A DNA stretch of 64,000 bases from an uncultured Paracoccaceae bacterium (GTDB lineage: Bacteria; Pseudomonadota; Alphaproteobacteria; Rhodobacterales; Rhodobacteraceae): the NCBI GenBank assembly GCA_947495295.1, contig CANLYJ010000002.1, forward strand, positions 372,001 through 436,000, written 5' to 3'. Below, piece after piece: positions 63,563-64,000 of this stretch. A program made the translations under genes and the position numbers. Numbering within the stretch: the first letter of the stretch is position 1; each line of letters opens with the position of its first letter. The notes under the pieces are model-generated. The model was not told the DNA's origin. It saw only the letters and a program-made list of their open reading frames with translations, and made no database searches.

Positions 63563-63631
63563 GCGATAGCCTTTGACATTTCACCCACCAAATATGCCGC
63601 AGCGCGGTGAATTGCAATTAGTGTCCTGACC

Positions 63632-64000
63632 CTACCGGCGTAGCTTGATCCGGGCGGCGAGCCACATAATCAGCACCGTCAGGCACATGACCACCAGCTC
63701 AAAGATCGCAGCGGGGGTGGCCAGCATGGCCGCACTGGTATCCAGACTGGCGCGATCAAAGGGCGGGTAAAGAAACAGGGCCAACCCTGAAGATGGCCAG
63801 CCTTGCACCCCGACAATCAGCAGCGCAAAGACGTTATTGGCCAGATGCAGGCCAATTGCGGCCCCCAGCGTTCCGGTCCGGGCAGTCAGATCGGCGCAGG
63901 CCAGCCCCAGCATTGTCGCCCAAATGGCCCAGATGGTGCCGTCGGCCACACCATACCCGTTGCCGTAATGCGAGGCCCCGAACATCGCCGACGGGACCAG
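63632..64000 (-). CDS. CPBP-family intramembrane protease, 5' part cut by window edge
   Basis: The last 122 residues of a CPBP-type membrane protein; the reading frame runs open to base 64000. IGLHLANN carries the His-x3-Asn of the third CPBP motif, within a row of three hydrophobic segments. The upstream motif (EExxxR) would lie outside the window. CPBP proteins are putative membrane proteases without a known target here. Confidence 0.78.
   Translation of the reverse strand: MVPSAMFGASHYGNGYGVADGTIWAIWATMLGLACADLTARTGTLGAAIGLHLANNVFALLIVGVQGWPSSGLALFLYPPFDRASLDTSAAMLATPAAIFELVVMCLTVLIMWLAARIKLRR

Noticed and set aside
1..64000. tRNA, rRNA, CRISPR, insertion sequence, prophage or replication origin
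   Set aside because: No tRNA-like cloverleaf, rRNA segment, spaced direct repeats with spacers, transposase, integrase, parS or DnaA-box cluster was recognised by eye. A covariance-model scan would be decisive.

Overview
The window is high-GC, gene-dense chromosomal DNA from an alphaproteobacterium, almost certainly a member of the Rhodobacteraceae (roseobacter group, Loktanella/Yoonia-like). This is inferred from protein content and gene order: the divergent rpsU / COQ9 pair, the folK-rpoZ-rel-DUF2062-pdxJ-acpS-lepB-rnc-era-recO block, a single bifunctional Rel protein, DUF2585 and DUF1491 proteins, and a PstS-like protein fused to OmpA. No rRNA, tRNA, CRISPR array, transposase or phage gene was seen.

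Layout. 1-12 kb: pyrF (cut by the edge), a HEAT-repeat protein, clpB with a sigma-32-type promoter, a YejA-like peptide-binding protein, DUF2585, an aminotransferase, ftsK, an aldo/keto reductase and a small secreted protein. 12.2-24.6 kb: a full phosphonate uptake and C-P lyase locus, phnC-D-E1-E2-acetyltransferase, then phnF reversed, then phnG-H-I-J-K-L-N, a reversed DUF1045 gene and phnM. PhnCDE imports phosphonates, PhnGHIJKLM builds the phosphoribosyl-phosphonate and cleaves the C-P bond, and PhnN finishes PRPP synthesis. No phnP is present; the DUF1045 protein carries two 2H-phosphoesterase motifs and may take its place. 24.7-33.1 kb: a low-GC GFA-family gene, rpsU / COQ9, a quinone oxidoreductase, an overlapping minus-strand operon (DUF3429, methyltransferase, rnhA, hydrolase, RraA-like), LysE, ispH and a NYN-domain protein. 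33.2-43.6 kb: the housekeeping block from folK to recO. 43.8-54.8 kb: ETF-QO, greA, transporters, fghA, an ornithine-cyclodeaminase-like enzyme, hydrolase, diguanylate cyclase and MFS transporter. 55-64 kb: the PstS-OmpA fusion, GNAT, zapE, DUF2189, a Cys/Met PLP enzyme, folC, accD and a CPBP protease (cut by the edge).

Non-coding structure is the least explained part. (a) A module of about 190 bp occurs twice (5748-5940 and 43571-43755). Its core is four CCGACG/CCGACA units at an exact 11-bp pitch, with conserved outer blocks. (b) Runs of two to four perfect short hairpins, all of the form CARWYYY...loop...RRRWYTG, start within about 20 bases of the stop codons of three genes (27440, 31378-31453, 59639-59684). 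(c) A perfect 25-bp inverted repeat follows era. (d) A 24-bp motif beginning GGAGTATTT is present as two inward-facing copies before recO. (e) Short structures sit on the start regions of phnC and rpsU, and a 16-codon leader ORF overlaps the cyclodeaminase-like gene.

All functions are from reading translated sequence and recalling families; no database search was possible.
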